Shown here: one piece after another, positions 1-7,609 of the stretch
Layout of the letters: each line of letters begins with the position of its first letter
Numbering within the stretch: the stretch's first letter is position 1
Assembly: GCA_009692685.1 (NCBI GenBank)
Contig: SHYS01000015.1
Coordinates: 1-22,848 of the forward strand
DNA length: 22,848 nt
Direction of reading: 5' to 3'
DNA from: Dehalococcoidia bacterium
Lineage (GTDB): Bacteria; Chloroflexota; Dehalococcoidia; UBA2979
Position numbers and translations under genes: made by a program
The notes under the pieces: generated by a model
What the model was told of the DNA's origin: nothing
The model's input: the letters and a program-made list of their open reading frames with translations, nothing else
Databases searched by the model: none

Positions 1-600
1 GGTGCGGCGTACGTGTTCCTGCGCACGGGTACGACCTGGGCACAGCAGGCCTACCTCAAGGCTTCCAACACCGAGGCGAGTGACGTCTTCGGCTGGTCAG
101 TCGCGATCGCTGGTGACACCATCGTCGTCGGGGCATACAACGAGGACAGCAACGCCACGGGGGTGGGCGGCGACCAGACCGACAACAGTGCCCCCAACTC
201 TGGTGCGGCGTACGTGTTCCTGCGCACGGGTACGACCTGGGCACAGGAGGCCTACCTCAAGGCTTCCAACACCGGGGCGGGTGACTACTTCGGCTCCTCA
301 GTCGCGATCGCTGGTGACACCATCGTCGTCGGGGCAAACCTCGAGGACAGCAACGCCACGGGGGTGGGTGGCGCCCAGGCCGACAACAGTGCCCCCAACT
401 CTGGTGCGGCGTACGTGCTCCTGCGCACGGGTACGACATGGGCACAGCAGGCCTACCTCAAGGCTTCCAACACCGGGGTGAGTGACGTCTTCGGCTACTC
501 AGTCGCGATCGCTGGTGACACCATCGTCGTCGGGGCACTCTACGAGGACAGCAACGTCACGGGGGTGAATGGCCTGAGCAACGAGAATGCCAACGCCTCT
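1..600 (+). repeat. Tandem ~201-bp coding repeat (3 copies)
   Basis: Units begin at 1, 202 and 403 (each starts GGTGCGGCGTACGTG) and a truncated fourth start lies at 601. The period is 201, 201 and 198 bp, preserving frame. Copies differ at only a few positions over 200 bp, so the near-identity is at the DNA level. This points to recent duplication or ongoing gene conversion. Each unit encodes one FG-GAP blade. Confidence 0.9.
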
Positions 601-1662
601 GGTGCGGCGTACGTGTTCCTGCTCAATTCAGCAGCCGCTCCGACTGTGACGAGTGTCGCTGCGACGAGCGGTGCACTCGCGGGCGGCACTGCCGTGACGA
701 TCACTGGTACCGGGTTTACAGCCACACCGACGGTGACGTTCGGAGGCAATGCTGCGACGAACGTCGTGAGAGTCAGTGCCACAAGCCTGACCGCCACGAC
801 CCCCGCAGGGACTGCAGGCGCAGTCAACATCGTCGTCACCAACCCTGACACCCAGACTGGCACCGGCACCGGGCTCTACACCTATGTCGCAGCGCCGACT
901 GAGACGAGTGTTGCTCCGCCCGAAGAAGCCCCGCCGCCACCAGTCACCACGACCACCCGGAACACCGCTGAGATCACTCCTGGTTACATCACGGTCGTGA
1001 TCTGTAATGTCGTGAACACCACCACGGCCGGAAACGAGGATCTCGGCTCAGTCGTCAAGATCACGGTTCCAGCAGCAGCGGTTCCAAGTGCAGCATCGGT
1101 CGTAGTGCAGTCAGTGAACTCGCTGCGTGAGCTTGCTACTACGGCGCCGCTGAGTAACGGGAAGATGATTGCGGCCTTCACAGCGCAGATGCTGGACCGC
1201 TCGAAACAGCCGATCACCGCGAACTTTGCGAAGGCCGTGACGATCTCGATCACACTGCCTGTAACGGCGCTGTCAGGTGTCGCTGCAGGCGATCTTCAAA
1301 TGAGCTACTGGTCGGGCATCGAATGGGTCGTTACGCCGTCTTCGACGCTGACGAACAGCGACGGCTCAGTGAATCTCAGCGCTGATGTGATGCACTTCGC
1401 GGTGTATTCCGTCATTGCGCGTAGCCAGAGGTGGTCTGGAAACCTCGCGCTTCGTGGGTTGTCGTTGATGATCTGGAACGGTCAGGCTGCGTCGTTGCCG
1501 GTTGCCATAGAGGCGCTCTCTATGAAACCTGCTGCGGTCTGGATGATCGATCCCCGATCTGCTTCTGGGTGGCTGACCTACGTGCCTGGTGCGCCGACCT
1601 TCGTGAACACGTGGACAGCGATCGCACCAGGTCAGATAGCGATCGTGAAGACTGGCGACTGA
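1..1662 (+). CDS. Secreted FG-GAP repeat protein with TIG domain (5' partial)
   Basis: The reading frame is open from base 1, so the N-terminus and any signal peptide lie outside the window; 553 codons plus stop are seen. Residues 1-200 are three tandem units of 66-67 residues of the FG-GAP type (motifs FGWSVAIAGDTIVVGA and GAAYVFLRTGTTW), and a fourth unit is only begun. Such units normally form blades of a beta-propeller. Residues about 213-295 form an IPT/TIG immunoglobulin-like fold (SGALAGGTAVTITGTGF, then VTFGG). A Pro/Thr-rich linker (PPEEAPPPPVTTTT) leads to a roughly 220-residue C-terminal region that I cannot assign, ending in a W/P/G-rich piece (WLTYVPGAP, FVNTWTAIAPGQ). Inferred role: extracellular or cell-surface protein, perhaps adhesion or binding. 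No sortase or PEP-type anchor is visible. Domain calls are confident; function is not. Confidence 0.85.
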   Translation, partial: GAAYVFLRTGTTWAQQAYLKASNTEASDVFGWSVAIAGDTIVVGAYNEDSNATGVGGDQTDNSAPNSGAAYVFLRTGTTWAQEAYLKASNTGAGDYFGSSVAIAGDTIVVGANLEDSNATGVGGAQADNSAPNSGAAYVLLRTGTTWAQQAYLKASNTGVSDVFGYSVAIAGDTIVVGALYEDSNVTGVNGLSNENANASGAAYVFLLNSAAAPTVTSVAATSGALAGGTAVTITGTGFTATPTVTFGGNAATNVVRVSATSLTATTPAGTAGAVNIVVTNPDTQTGTGTGLYTYVAAPTETSVAPPEEAPPPPVTTTTRNTAEITPGYITVVICNVVNTTTAGNEDLGSVVKITVPAAAVPSAASVVVQSVNSLRELATTAPLSNGKMIAAFTAQMLDRSKQPITANFAKAVTISITLPVTALSGVAAGDLQMSYWSGIEWVVTPSSTLTNSDGSVNLSADVMHFAVYSVIARSQRWSGNLALRGLSLMIWNGQAASLPVAIEALSMKPAAVWMIDPRSASGWLTYVPGAPTFVNTWTAIAPGQIAIVKTGD

Positions 1663-2001
1663 TCGTAAGCGGCTTCGGTATTTGGCTCTGGCCTGCGCGA
1701 GCGAGGTGACACTGGCGCCCGCGCCTGCCGAAGCCCCCAGCGCCCCGGCTTGGCCCTTCAGTGCTACCAGCAGACCTTCCACTCAGGGGGTGCGGCTCGA
1801 GCATCTGCAGGGCTCGGGGCGCGACTACCGACCGCTGGCGTGAGGAAGGCCAGTACAACCAGCGCCAAAACTGGGGCTCGCCGCCAACGAAGCCACAACA
1901 TGCTTCGCCCCCTTAAGCGGCGAGCGCCTACGCGTCCAATCACACGAGTGCAACGCACTTTCGATGCGACGGGGCACGTCGGGCCTCGCGAATCTAGTAG
2001 G

Positions 2002-2051
2002 CGACCTCGATGGGGCGACACCACCCCCTGGATGTCGCCCCATCGAGGTCG
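2002..2051. repeat. Perfect 19-bp inverted repeat
   Basis: The left arm 2002-2020 (CGACCTCGATGGGGCGACA) is the exact reverse complement of 2033-2051, with a 12-nt loop between. The hairpin is very stable but has no T-tract on either side, so it is not a textbook intrinsic terminator. It could be a strong RNA or cruciform structure, a mobile-element end or a protein site. Confidence 0.85.
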
Positions 2052-2091
2052 AGTACGTCAGATACAGCGTCAGAACTCGTGTCTAAAACGC

Positions 2092-2125
2092 CGAGCACCT
2101 ACTCCGTTCTTTGAGTAGGCGCTCG
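2092..2125 (-). terminator. Intrinsic terminator of the MaoC operon (probably bidirectional)
   Basis: A 13-bp stem (2092-2104 with 2113-2125) has one A-C mismatch and an 8-nt loop. On the minus strand, downstream of the hydratase genes, the stem is followed within a few bases by a T-run (GCGTTTTAG). On the plus strand it is followed by TTTCG. It lies 38 bp past the stop of the downstream hydratase gene. Confidence 0.6.
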
Positions 2126-2162
2126 TTTCGTGTGGGGTGCCGAGGTATTGGCTAAGATATTG

Positions 2163-2597
2163 TCATGAGCGGTTCGGTAGCACGACGACCGCGTGCCCGG
2201 GGCACGTCGGCTGGCCTTCTTGGTTCACGACGTTCATCTCGAGGAATACGCGGTTCTCACCGTCCTCGACGCGCTTGTCCGTGATCTTGCCGGTCACGGT
2301 GAGCGTGTCGTCTTTCTGGTTGATCGCGCGGAACTGGAGGCCGACCTCGCGGATGTCGGCTTCGTCACCGATCCACTCGCGCAGTGCGTTCAGCATGTAC
2401 GTGTAGCGCAGGTTGCCCATCCCGAACGCACCGCGCTCGTTGAGGGCAGCGCGGCCAGCAGCGTCGTCCATGTGGATGTAGACGAACTCGTCGTTCACCG
2501 CGGCGTAGCGGTTCCAGTTCATGAAGTCGGTCGTTCGGGACCAACCGGGCATGTCGTCGCCGACCTTGACGTCTTCAAAACGAACGTTGATGGGCAT
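2163..2597 (-). CDS. MaoC-family (R)-specific hydratase, C-terminal-half type
   Basis: This 144-residue single hot-dog protein starts at ATG 2597. It likely hydrates a 2-enoyl-CoA or acts as one subunit of a heteromeric hydratase. The hydratase loop reads NDEFVYIHMDD (about residues 35-45) and keeps the catalytic His42, but the usual D-x-N-P-x-H is altered: Glu37 sits where Asp is expected and Val-Tyr replaces Asn-Pro. A Gly/Met-rich helix follows (GAFGMGN), as in the family. It lies 28 bp downstream of the longer MaoC-like gene on the same strand. That arrangement matches the two-subunit hydratases of actinobacterial (HadAB, ChsH-type) and Chloroflexota acyl-CoA pathways, which I infer here. 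Substrate unknown. Confidence 0.85.
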   Translation of the reverse strand: MPINVRFEDVKVGDDMPGWSRTTDFMNWNRYAAVNDEFVYIHMDDAAGRAALNERGAFGMGNLRYTYMLNALREWIGDEADIREVGLQFRAINQKDDTLTVTGKITDKRVEDGENRVFLEMNVVNQEGQPTCPGHAVVVLPNRS

Positions 2598-2625
2598 GTG
2601 TGTCTCCTTGATGCGCCCGCGAGGG

Positions 2626-3114
2626 CTAGTAGCGGATTCCGGTGGAGATACGCGTCTTCACGAGTTCACCTCGCTGGTTGCGCCACTCCATCTCAGTCTC
2701 GGTGAAGAGCGTGAGGCCAAGGCGCGTCGTGCGCTCGTTCCAGTCCTTGAGGCGCGTGCGCGAGGTGATCACGTCGCCGGGGCGCATCGGCACTCCGAAT
2801 GTCTCCACCTGCCCACCGTTCATGCCTCGGCTGCCGGCCGCCGTGCGAGGCCCGCTGGCCTCGCGTCCCGCTGGGCGCTCGATCGGCCAAGCGAAAGGGT
2901 TGAAGTCGTGAGGGGCGATGATGCCCTTCCAGCGAGTGCCGTTCGCGTAGTCGGTGTCCCAGAACAGCCGAGGTGGTTTCTCCGGCCAGTACGAGGCGAT
3001 CCCCCATTTCCGGAGGTCCGATTCGGACACCGGCGGGGAGACGCGCTCGTTCTCCCACGCGCCTCGCTTCTCCTGCATATCAGCGGTGACGAGTGTCTCT
3101 ACTTCGGATGTCAT
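2626..3114 (-). CDS. MaoC-like hydratase subunit, N-terminal-half type
   Basis: This 162-residue protein has the FAS1/MaoC N-terminal dehydratase fold, a hot-dog that normally lacks the catalytic Asp/His and partners an active hot-dog. Recognisable pieces are WGIASYWPEKPPRLFWD, FNPFAWPIERP, RGMNGGQVETFGVPMRPGD and TETEMEWRNQRGELV. I prefer ATG 3114 (MTSEVE) because GAAGGGA sits about 10 nt upstream. A TTG at 3147 would add 11 residues but has no ribosome site. It is first in a two-gene operon with the catalytic partner. The pair probably forms a heterodimer or heterotetramer acting on bulky or long-chain enoyl-CoA; that is inference from family architecture. Confidence 0.82.
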   Translation of the reverse strand: MTSEVETLVTADMQEKRGAWENERVSPPVSESDLRKWGIASYWPEKPPRLFWDTDYANGTRWKGIIAPHDFNPFAWPIERPAGREASGPRTAAGSRGMNGGQVETFGVPMRPGDVITSRTRLKDWNERTTRLGLTLFTETEMEWRNQRGELVKTRISTGIRY

Positions 3115-3236
3115 GAGCAGGTTCCCTTCATTGCTTGGCGCGACCAAACCGCATGCTGGGTTAGGCGAGCACGAGTGTAATCAGGCTTGTCACGCGACTC
3201 CACTGGCGAGCATCGAACAGGCTGCCACTCTCGGAT

Positions 3237-3270
3237 CGGGTGAACCCCGATGCCGGGGTGAGGTTACCCG
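3237..3270. other. Stem-loop upstream of the secreted-protein remnant
   Basis: The inner stem ACCCCG/CGGGGT (3244-3249 with 3254-3259, loop ATGC) is enclosed by an outer CGGGT/ACCCG pair (3237-3241 with 3266-3270). It lies just before the -10 box at 3275, between divergent genes. It may be an operator or an incidental GC hairpin; no T-run follows. Confidence 0.4.
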
Positions 3271-3274
3271 TCGC

Positions 3275-3280
3275 TAGCGT
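3275..3280 (+). promoter_or_regulatory. -10 box (TAGCGT), leaderless layout
   Basis: TAGCGT ends 7 nt before the ATG at 3288. That is the same spacing class as the boxes before the P450 genes and the ydiJ-like gene, so the transcript would start at or next to the start codon. Confidence 0.45.
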
Positions 3281-3287
3281 GTTTGGC

Positions 3288-3437
3288 ATGGACTGGCGAC
3301 TTGGGTACCTGCTGCGCGCTGCGCTCCTCCTTGCCGCTCTGGCGGGGGGTACCGGGACGGTTCGTGTCGTCGCGGCGGCCCCGGCCCCACGGTGACGGTG
3401 GTTGCTCCCGCGAGCGGACCGCTGGCGGGTGACGTCG
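3288..3437 (+). pseudogene. Remnant of a secreted TIG-domain protein
   Basis: ATG 3288 opens a classic signal peptide (MDWRLGYLLRAALLLAALAG, then VVAAAPAP) that stops at TGA 3393-3395 after 35 codons. A shifted frame continues with GPTVTVVAPASGPLAG (about 3384-3430), which matches the start of the TIG domain in the gene at the left edge of the window (PTVTSVAATSGALAGG). After about 3435 the TIG sequence ends and the DNA reads as an endonuclease-like gene on the other strand. I read this as the 5' end of a surface-protein gene with one frameshift, cut off by a rearrangement. A genuine 35-residue secreted peptide is possible but less likely. Confidence 0.55.
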
Positions 3438-3981
3438 CGTCTGCCTTCGTCACGATGGTCGATCGAATCCACGGGAAGACGGCGTTGATGATCCCGAACT
3501 TCGGGGTGAAGTCAGTAGTGATCGGCTGACTAGCCAGCAGGGTGGAGGCGAAACGGAGGCGCCTACCCGATGGGGCATATTCGCTCCCCAAAGTGCCGAG
3601 CGGCGCGTGGGCGAATGGGCGTTTGTCTTTCAGCGTTTCCCAGTCCATCCGGTCGTTCACGCTCAGCGTCTGCACCAGCAGTCCGCGAGTTTCAGCGAGC
3701 GCCTTCTGGGTATTCCGGGTCGCCTGTTCAGCCTCTGCTTTGCCGTCGGCGACCTGTTGGCGTCGGGCGTCGGCGTTACTCGTCCGAGCCCACTTCGCTT
3801 CCCAGCGGGCGAGTTGGACAGCGAGTTTGTGCTGAAGGATGTTCGGATCGCGGTCGAACAGCACTCTGTGTTCGTGCAGACCGCTATGTCGGATCTCTAC
3901 CTGGAGGCCCGAAACACGCCCCGTACTCGTGTAGCGGTGCGTTATCGAGCCAATCGTCAGCTCTGCTGAAGTTGTGCCCGG
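3435..3981 (-). pseudogene. Truncated Mrr-type restriction-endonuclease-like protein
   Basis: The minus frame reads LQVEIRHSGLHEHRVLFDRD, then a long Ala/Glu/Arg coiled-coil (WEAKWARTSNADARRQQ to LAETRGLLVQ), then DRMDWETLKDKRPFA and PKFGIINAVFPWIRS. This order (IRHxGL start, coiled-coil, DWExLKDxxPF, PKxxxxxxxxP) is what I recall of the N-terminal half of Mrr-domain endonuclease-like proteins, whose catalytic domain follows. Here the similarity stops near 3440 at the junction with the TIG remnant, so the nuclease domain is missing. At the 5' side the homologous frame runs to a TGA at 3982-3984 without an ATG. The only usable start, GTG 3864, would drop the conserved IRHSGL. Both ends therefore look lost. 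Family call by recall, moderate confidence. Confidence 0.6.
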
Positions 3982-4071
3982 TCATTCTCGGCTTGGCTGA
4001 GTCTTGAAGGTAGCCGCGTGATTTTACTCGTGGTGTATAAGCGAGTTGGAGGAGTGCTGCGGCTAGCGCAC

Positions 4072-7000
4072 CTAGTCCCTCAGCGCCTCCGCCAGCAGTT
4101 CTGCCGTGTGTCGAGGTCGCCGCGTCGAGAAGTGCTCGACCTGCTGGCGGCAGGAGATGCCGGTCACCAGTACCTCGGCATTCACGGGGGATCCGTCGAC
4201 GGCGGGAATGAGCGAGCGCATCGCCATCGCGCGTGAGACGTCGTAGTGCTCCGTCTCGAAGCCGAACGAGCCGGCCATGCCGCAGCACGCGGAGTCGACG
4301 AGCGTGGTGCTGAGGCCGGGGACGAGGGCGAGTGCGGCCAGCGTGGGCTCGGCGCCGACGATCGCCTTCTGGTGGCAGTGCGCGTGCAGCACGGCCGGTC
4401 GCTCGAGCGGACGGAACAGCGAGGCGACACGCGAGTCCTCTGCAGCCAGCCGGGAAACGAGTTCATCGAGCAGTACGGCAACACTCGCAACCGTACGCGC
4501 GTCATCGGTCGGCACGAGCGAGACGTACTCGTCACGGAGCGCGAGGAGGCAGGACGGCTCGGTGCCCACGATCGGGATGCCGGCGGCAGCGTACCCGCGC
4601 AGCTGTTCGATGTTGGCGCGAGCGAGGTCGCGTGCGGCGGCGAGTTGGCCGGAGGAGAGCAACGTGCGTCCGCAGCAGGCGACCTGCTCGACCACGCGGA
4701 CGCGGTAGCCGAGGGCTTCGAGGACACGCACGGCGGCGCGGCCGACCTCCGGATGCTGGAACTCCGTGAACGTGTCGACGAAGTAGATCGCGTCGCCTCG
4801 ATGGCCGGGTGCGGAGGCCGCTCGGCTGGCGAACCAGCGGCGGAACGTCGCCGCCTGAATGCGTGGCAACGGGCGCGCATGGTGGATGCCAAGGCCTCGC
4901 TCCAGCATCCAGCGCGCGGGCGGCAGCGCGCCCAACGCCTGCAGCGGCGCGAGCAGCGGTCCGAGGCGCACCGCAAGCCTCGACAGTTGGGGCATCGCAC
5001 CGACGAGGCGGGCGCGCAGCGGCAGGCCATGCTGCGTGCGGTGCGCCGCGAGCACTTCCTGCTTCAACTTCGTCATGTCGACGCCAGAGGGGCACTCTGC
5101 CAGGCACGCCTTGCACTCCACGCACAGGTCGAGCGCGCCCATCAGCCGCTCGCCCGTGAGGTCCTCGGGCGGCAGCGCGCCGTCGAGCACGAGACGCAGG
5201 AGGTTGGCGCGGCCTCGGGTGGACTGCTCTTCGTCGCGCGTGACCATGTACGAGGGGCACATGCCGCCCTCGTCCTTGCGGCACGCCCCCTGGCCGTTGC
5301 ATTGCTCGGCGGCGCGCGCGAAGCCCTGCTCGTGCGACCAGTCGAGGATGGTTGGTGGCTGGAGACTGTGCGTCGCCGGGCTGAGGCGCAGGTTGTCGCT
5401 AAAGGCGGGCGTGTCCACGATCTTGCCCGGGTTGAGGGTACCGAGGGGGTCGAAGGTGCGCTTCACCTCGCGGAACGCCTCGGTCAGCCGTGCGCCGAAC
5501 ATCCGCTCCGTGAAGACACCGCGCAGGATGCCGTCGCCGTGTTCGCCGGAGAGCGATCCACCGAACTGCAGGACGAGGTCGGCCACCTCGGTAGCGATCG
5601 CCTCCATCGAGGCGAGTCCAGCCGCGTCCTTGATGTTCGCCATCGGCCGCAGGTGCATGCAGCCGACCGAGGCGTGGCCGTAGTACGCGGACTCCGTGCC
5701 GTGCCGGTGTACGAGGGCATCGAACGCCTCGATGAAGTCACCGAGGCGCTCGGGCGGGACGGCGGGGTCTTCGACGAAGGCGACGGGCTTGGCGTCGCCG
5801 CGCACGGACATCAGCAGCCCTAGGCCCGCCTCGCGCATCCGCCACATTCGCGCCTGGGAGCCAGCGTCCAGTGCGAGGACGACATCGCGCGTGAGGCCGC
5901 GCGCAGCGAAGTCCTCGGTCAGCCGTGCGAGGCTTGCGGCGACCTGCTCGGCGGAGTCGCCGTACATCTCGACGAGCAGCAGCGCGCCGGGGTCACCGAT
6001 TACGAAGTCCACGAGGCGCGCGTAGCCGACGCTCTCCCGGCAACGCTCGATGATCGTCGCGCCGACAATCTCGACGGACGAGGGGCCGTGCTCAAGTGCC
6101 GCCATCGTGGCGCGGCAGGCGGAGGCGACGGTGGGGAAGTGCAGCGCGGCGACGCCCTTTGCGTTGGGGATCGGCGCGAGTCGCACCTTCGCTTCGGTGA
6201 CGACTGCCAGTGTGCCCTCGGACCCCACGATCATCCGGGCGAGATCCATGCTGTCCGCGAAGGCTTCGCCCGGTACGAACTCGTCGAGGTTATAGCCGGA
6301 AACGCGTCGCTGGATCTGCGGGAAGCGCTTCGCGATCTCGTCCGCATGCTCGGTGGCGATGCGTGCGACGCCTCGATAGATCGCACCTTCGAGGGTTTGC
6401 GCCGCCCGCTTCTCGCCAAGGGCACCGCCGGTCAGCCGCTCGAACCGCGTGGTGGTGCCGTCAGAGAGGACGACATCGAGCGAGAGCACCTGGTCGAGTG
6501 TCTTGCCGTAGATCACGGAGTGGGCACCGCAGGAGTTGTTGCCGATGCCGCCGCCGATCGTCGCGCGGTTCTTTGGTGACGGGTCGACGGCGTACATCAG
6601 GCCGTATGGCCTCGCGGCCTTGCTCAGCGCGTCGACGACGACGCCGGGCTGCACACGCGCCCACCCCTCGGCGGCGTTGATCTCGATCACCCCGTCCATA
6701 TGCTTGGACATGTCGAGCACGATGGCGTGGTTCACGCCCTGGCCGGCCAGACTCGTCCCGCCGCCCCGAGGCAGGACGGGGACGCCTCGGCTGGCGGCGA
6801 CGCGGACGACGTGCTGCACCTCCGCCGTCGAGCGGGGGAACACCACCGCGATCGGCTCCATCTCGTAGATCGAGGCGTCGGTGGCGTAGAGCAGTCGGTA
6901 GGGGCGATCCACCCGCACGTCGATGCGGCCCCCCTCGAGGCCAGCGGCCAGGTCGTTCGCGAGCGCCTCGATGTCGCCCGGGGGGCCGTGGAGGATGTCC

Positions 7001-7089
7001 AGCGCACGGCGGACGGAGAGGTGGGCAGAGGCAGCCGCGCCCTCGATCACGGGGCGGATGGCGGGGCGCGTGGGGGCTGTGGAGGTCAC
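4072..7089 (-). CDS. ydiJ: YdiJ-like FAD/Fe-S D-2-hydroxyacid (D-2-hydroxyglutarate) dehydrogenase
   Basis: This protein of 1005 residues is close in length to E. coli YdiJ (about 1018). Order of parts: an FAD-binding PCMH domain (VVFPRSTAEVQHVVRVA, RGGGTSLAGQ, NRATIGGGIGNNSCG); an FAD-oxidase C domain (YGHASVGCMHLRP, GSLSGEHGDGILRG); two [4Fe-4S] motifs (QCNGQGACRKDEGGMCP and CVECKACLAECPS); and a C-terminal CCG pair (VACCGRTLLSSG, then HAHCHQKAI with ACCGMAGSFG). All expected ligands are present. It should oxidise a D-2-hydroxyacid at the membrane or in the cytosol and pass electrons through the clusters to the quinone pool or another acceptor. I chose GTG 7089 because TACCCT ends 6 nt before it, the leaderless layout seen elsewhere here; GTG 7134 would add 15 residues. 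D-2-hydroxyglutarate, D-lactate and glycolate remain alternatives as substrate. Confidence 0.88.
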   Translation of the reverse strand: MTSTAPTRPAIRPVIEGAAASAHLSVRRALDILHGPPGDIEALANDLAAGLEGGRIDVRVDRPYRLLYATDASIYEMEPIAVVFPRSTAEVQHVVRVAASRGVPVLPRGGGTSLAGQGVNHAIVLDMSKHMDGVIEINAAEGWARVQPGVVVDALSKAARPYGLMYAVDPSPKNRATIGGGIGNNSCGAHSVIYGKTLDQVLSLDVVLSDGTTTRFERLTGGALGEKRAAQTLEGAIYRGVARIATEHADEIAKRFPQIQRRVSGYNLDEFVPGEAFADSMDLARMIVGSEGTLAVVTEAKVRLAPIPNAKGVAALHFPTVASACRATMAALEHGPSSVEIVGATIIERCRESVGYARLVDFVIGDPGALLLVEMYGDSAEQVAASLARLTEDFAARGLTRDVVLALDAGSQARMWRMREAGLGLLMSVRGDAKPVAFVEDPAVPPERLGDFIEAFDALVHRHGTESAYYGHASVGCMHLRPMANIKDAAGLASMEAIATEVADLVLQFGGSLSGEHGDGILRGVFTERMFGARLTEAFREVKRTFDPLGTLNPGKIVDTPAFSDNLRLSPATHSLQPPTILDWSHEQGFARAAEQCNGQGACRKDEGGMCPSYMVTRDEEQSTRGRANLLRLVLDGALPPEDLTGERLMGALDLCVECKACLAECPSGVDMTKLKQEVLAAHRTQHGLPLRARLVGAMPQLSRLAVRLGPLLAPLQALGALPPARWMLERGLGIHHARPLPRIQAATFRRWFASRAASAPGHRGDAIYFVDTFTEFQHPEVGRAAVRVLEALGYRVRVVEQVACCGRTLLSSGQLAAARDLARANIEQLRGYAAAGIPIVGTEPSCLLALRDEYVSLVPTDDARTVASVAVLLDELVSRLAAEDSRVASLFRPLERPAVLHAHCHQKAIVGAEPTLAALALVPGLSTTLVDSACCGMAGSFGFETEHYDVSRAMAMRSLIPAVDGSPVNAEVLVTGISCRQQVEHFSTRRPRHTAELLAEALRD

Positions 7090-7095
7090 GGCGCG

Positions 7096-7101
7096 AGGGT
7101 A
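7096..7101 (-). promoter_or_regulatory. -10 box (TACCCT) of the ydiJ-like gene
   Basis: On the minus strand TACCCT is followed by exactly 6 nt (CGCGCC) and GTG. There is no Shine-Dalgarno sequence. The spacing places transcription start at the start codon. Confidence 0.5.
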
Positions 7102-7145
7102 GCATGGAGATTCCGGGCGGCTGCCAGGGTTCACCTCCAGAAAAT

Positions 7146-7155
7146 GTCCGCGGAC
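7146..7155. promoter_or_regulatory. 10-bp palindrome in a divergent intergenic region
   Basis: GTCCGCGGAC is a perfect palindrome between the divergent ydiJ-like and YCII genes. It is a possible regulator site, with no further support. Confidence 0.25.
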
Positions 7156-7236
7156 TAGGGTGTCAACCTGTCGATCTAGACGCAGCCGAGCGTCGTATTG
7201 ATGAACGCGCCGCTGAGGCGTCGTACGAAAGAAACC

Positions 7237-7602
7237 ATGATGAAGTACCTGTTGATGATCTACACGTCCGAGGCTGAAGACGCGAAGCGCGCCTCCGACC
7301 CCGCCGTGGATGCGGCCGTGATGGCCGAGTACATGACCTACACGTAGGACCTGAACAAGTCCGGCAAGATGGTCGCGGGTGGGGCGCTCCAGCCGATCGC
7401 GACCGCCACCACGGTCCGCATCCGCGACGACAAGACCCAGACCACGGACGGCCCTTTCGCTGAGACGAAGGAGCAGTTGCGCGGGTTCGACCTCATCGAA
7501 GCCAAGGACTTAGACGACGGGATCGTTTGGGGAGCCAAGATCCCTGGGGCCAACTGGGGCTCGATCGAGGTTCGCTCGATCATCGACTTCGGCAACATGT
7601 AG
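7237..7602 (+). pseudogene. YCII/DGPF-domain protein with in-frame amber codon
   Basis: ATG 7237 (or 7240) begins MMKYLLMIYTSEAEDAKRA; a TAG interrupts at codon 37 (7345-7347), and the same frame then runs cleanly to TAG 7600-7602 (121 codons). The downstream part has the full family signature: GGALQPIATATTVRIRD, TTDGPFAETKEQLRGFDLIEA, then the C-terminal GSIEVRSI. Relatives read roughly YMAFTEELRASGK at the stop, so GAG to TAG is a one-base change. YCII proteins are small dimeric alpha/beta-barrel proteins with a conserved His/Asp. They are commonly encoded beside ECF sigma genes (ECF42 class), and a possible sigma stub follows here. The cause could be a nonsense mutation, a sequence error, or readthrough; nothing in the sequence specifically argues for recoding. 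Confidence 0.75.
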
Positions 7603-7609
7603 GTGGCGG

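Larger units (their letters stand above)
1663..2162. other. 500-bp non-coding stretch
   Basis: This is the largest gap in the window. All open frames here have atypical composition and no recognisable domains. One 53-codon plus frame (TTG at 1682 to TGA at 1843) reads like a short lipoprotein-style leader (LALACASEVTLAPAPAEAP) but has no supporting ribosome site, so I do not call it. The stretch contains a perfect inverted repeat (2002-2051) and a hairpin with flanking T/A runs (2092-2125), both listed separately. Confidence 0.6.

Noticed and set aside
2..481. 159-codon Arg/Thr/Ser-rich repeat frame
   Set aside because: It is the +1 frame of the FG-GAP repeat gene; its periodicity merely mirrors the 201-bp repeat.
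1..600. CRISPR-like array
   Set aside because: The repeats are 201 bp, coding, in frame and without spacers.
1682..1843. 53-codon lipoprotein-like frame
   Set aside because: TTG start, no ribosome site, leader lacks a clear lipobox and there is no downstream domain; kept only as a note in the intergenic entry.
2092..2125. Integron attC-like site
   Set aside because: The hairpin has AAAAC and GTTTC flanks that loosely recall attC core ends, but there is no integrase, no cassette array and no matching core spacing; a terminator explains it.
3884..4288. 134-codon minus frame between the nuclease remnant and the ydiJ-like gene
   Set aside because: Most of it overlaps the end of the ydiJ-like gene in another frame, and the remainder competes with the better-supported Mrr-like frame.
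4246..5823. 525-codon open frame on the plus strand
   Set aside because: It lies entirely antisense to the ydiJ-like gene, has no motif and a biased Arg/Ala/Gly composition; it is a by-product of high GC.
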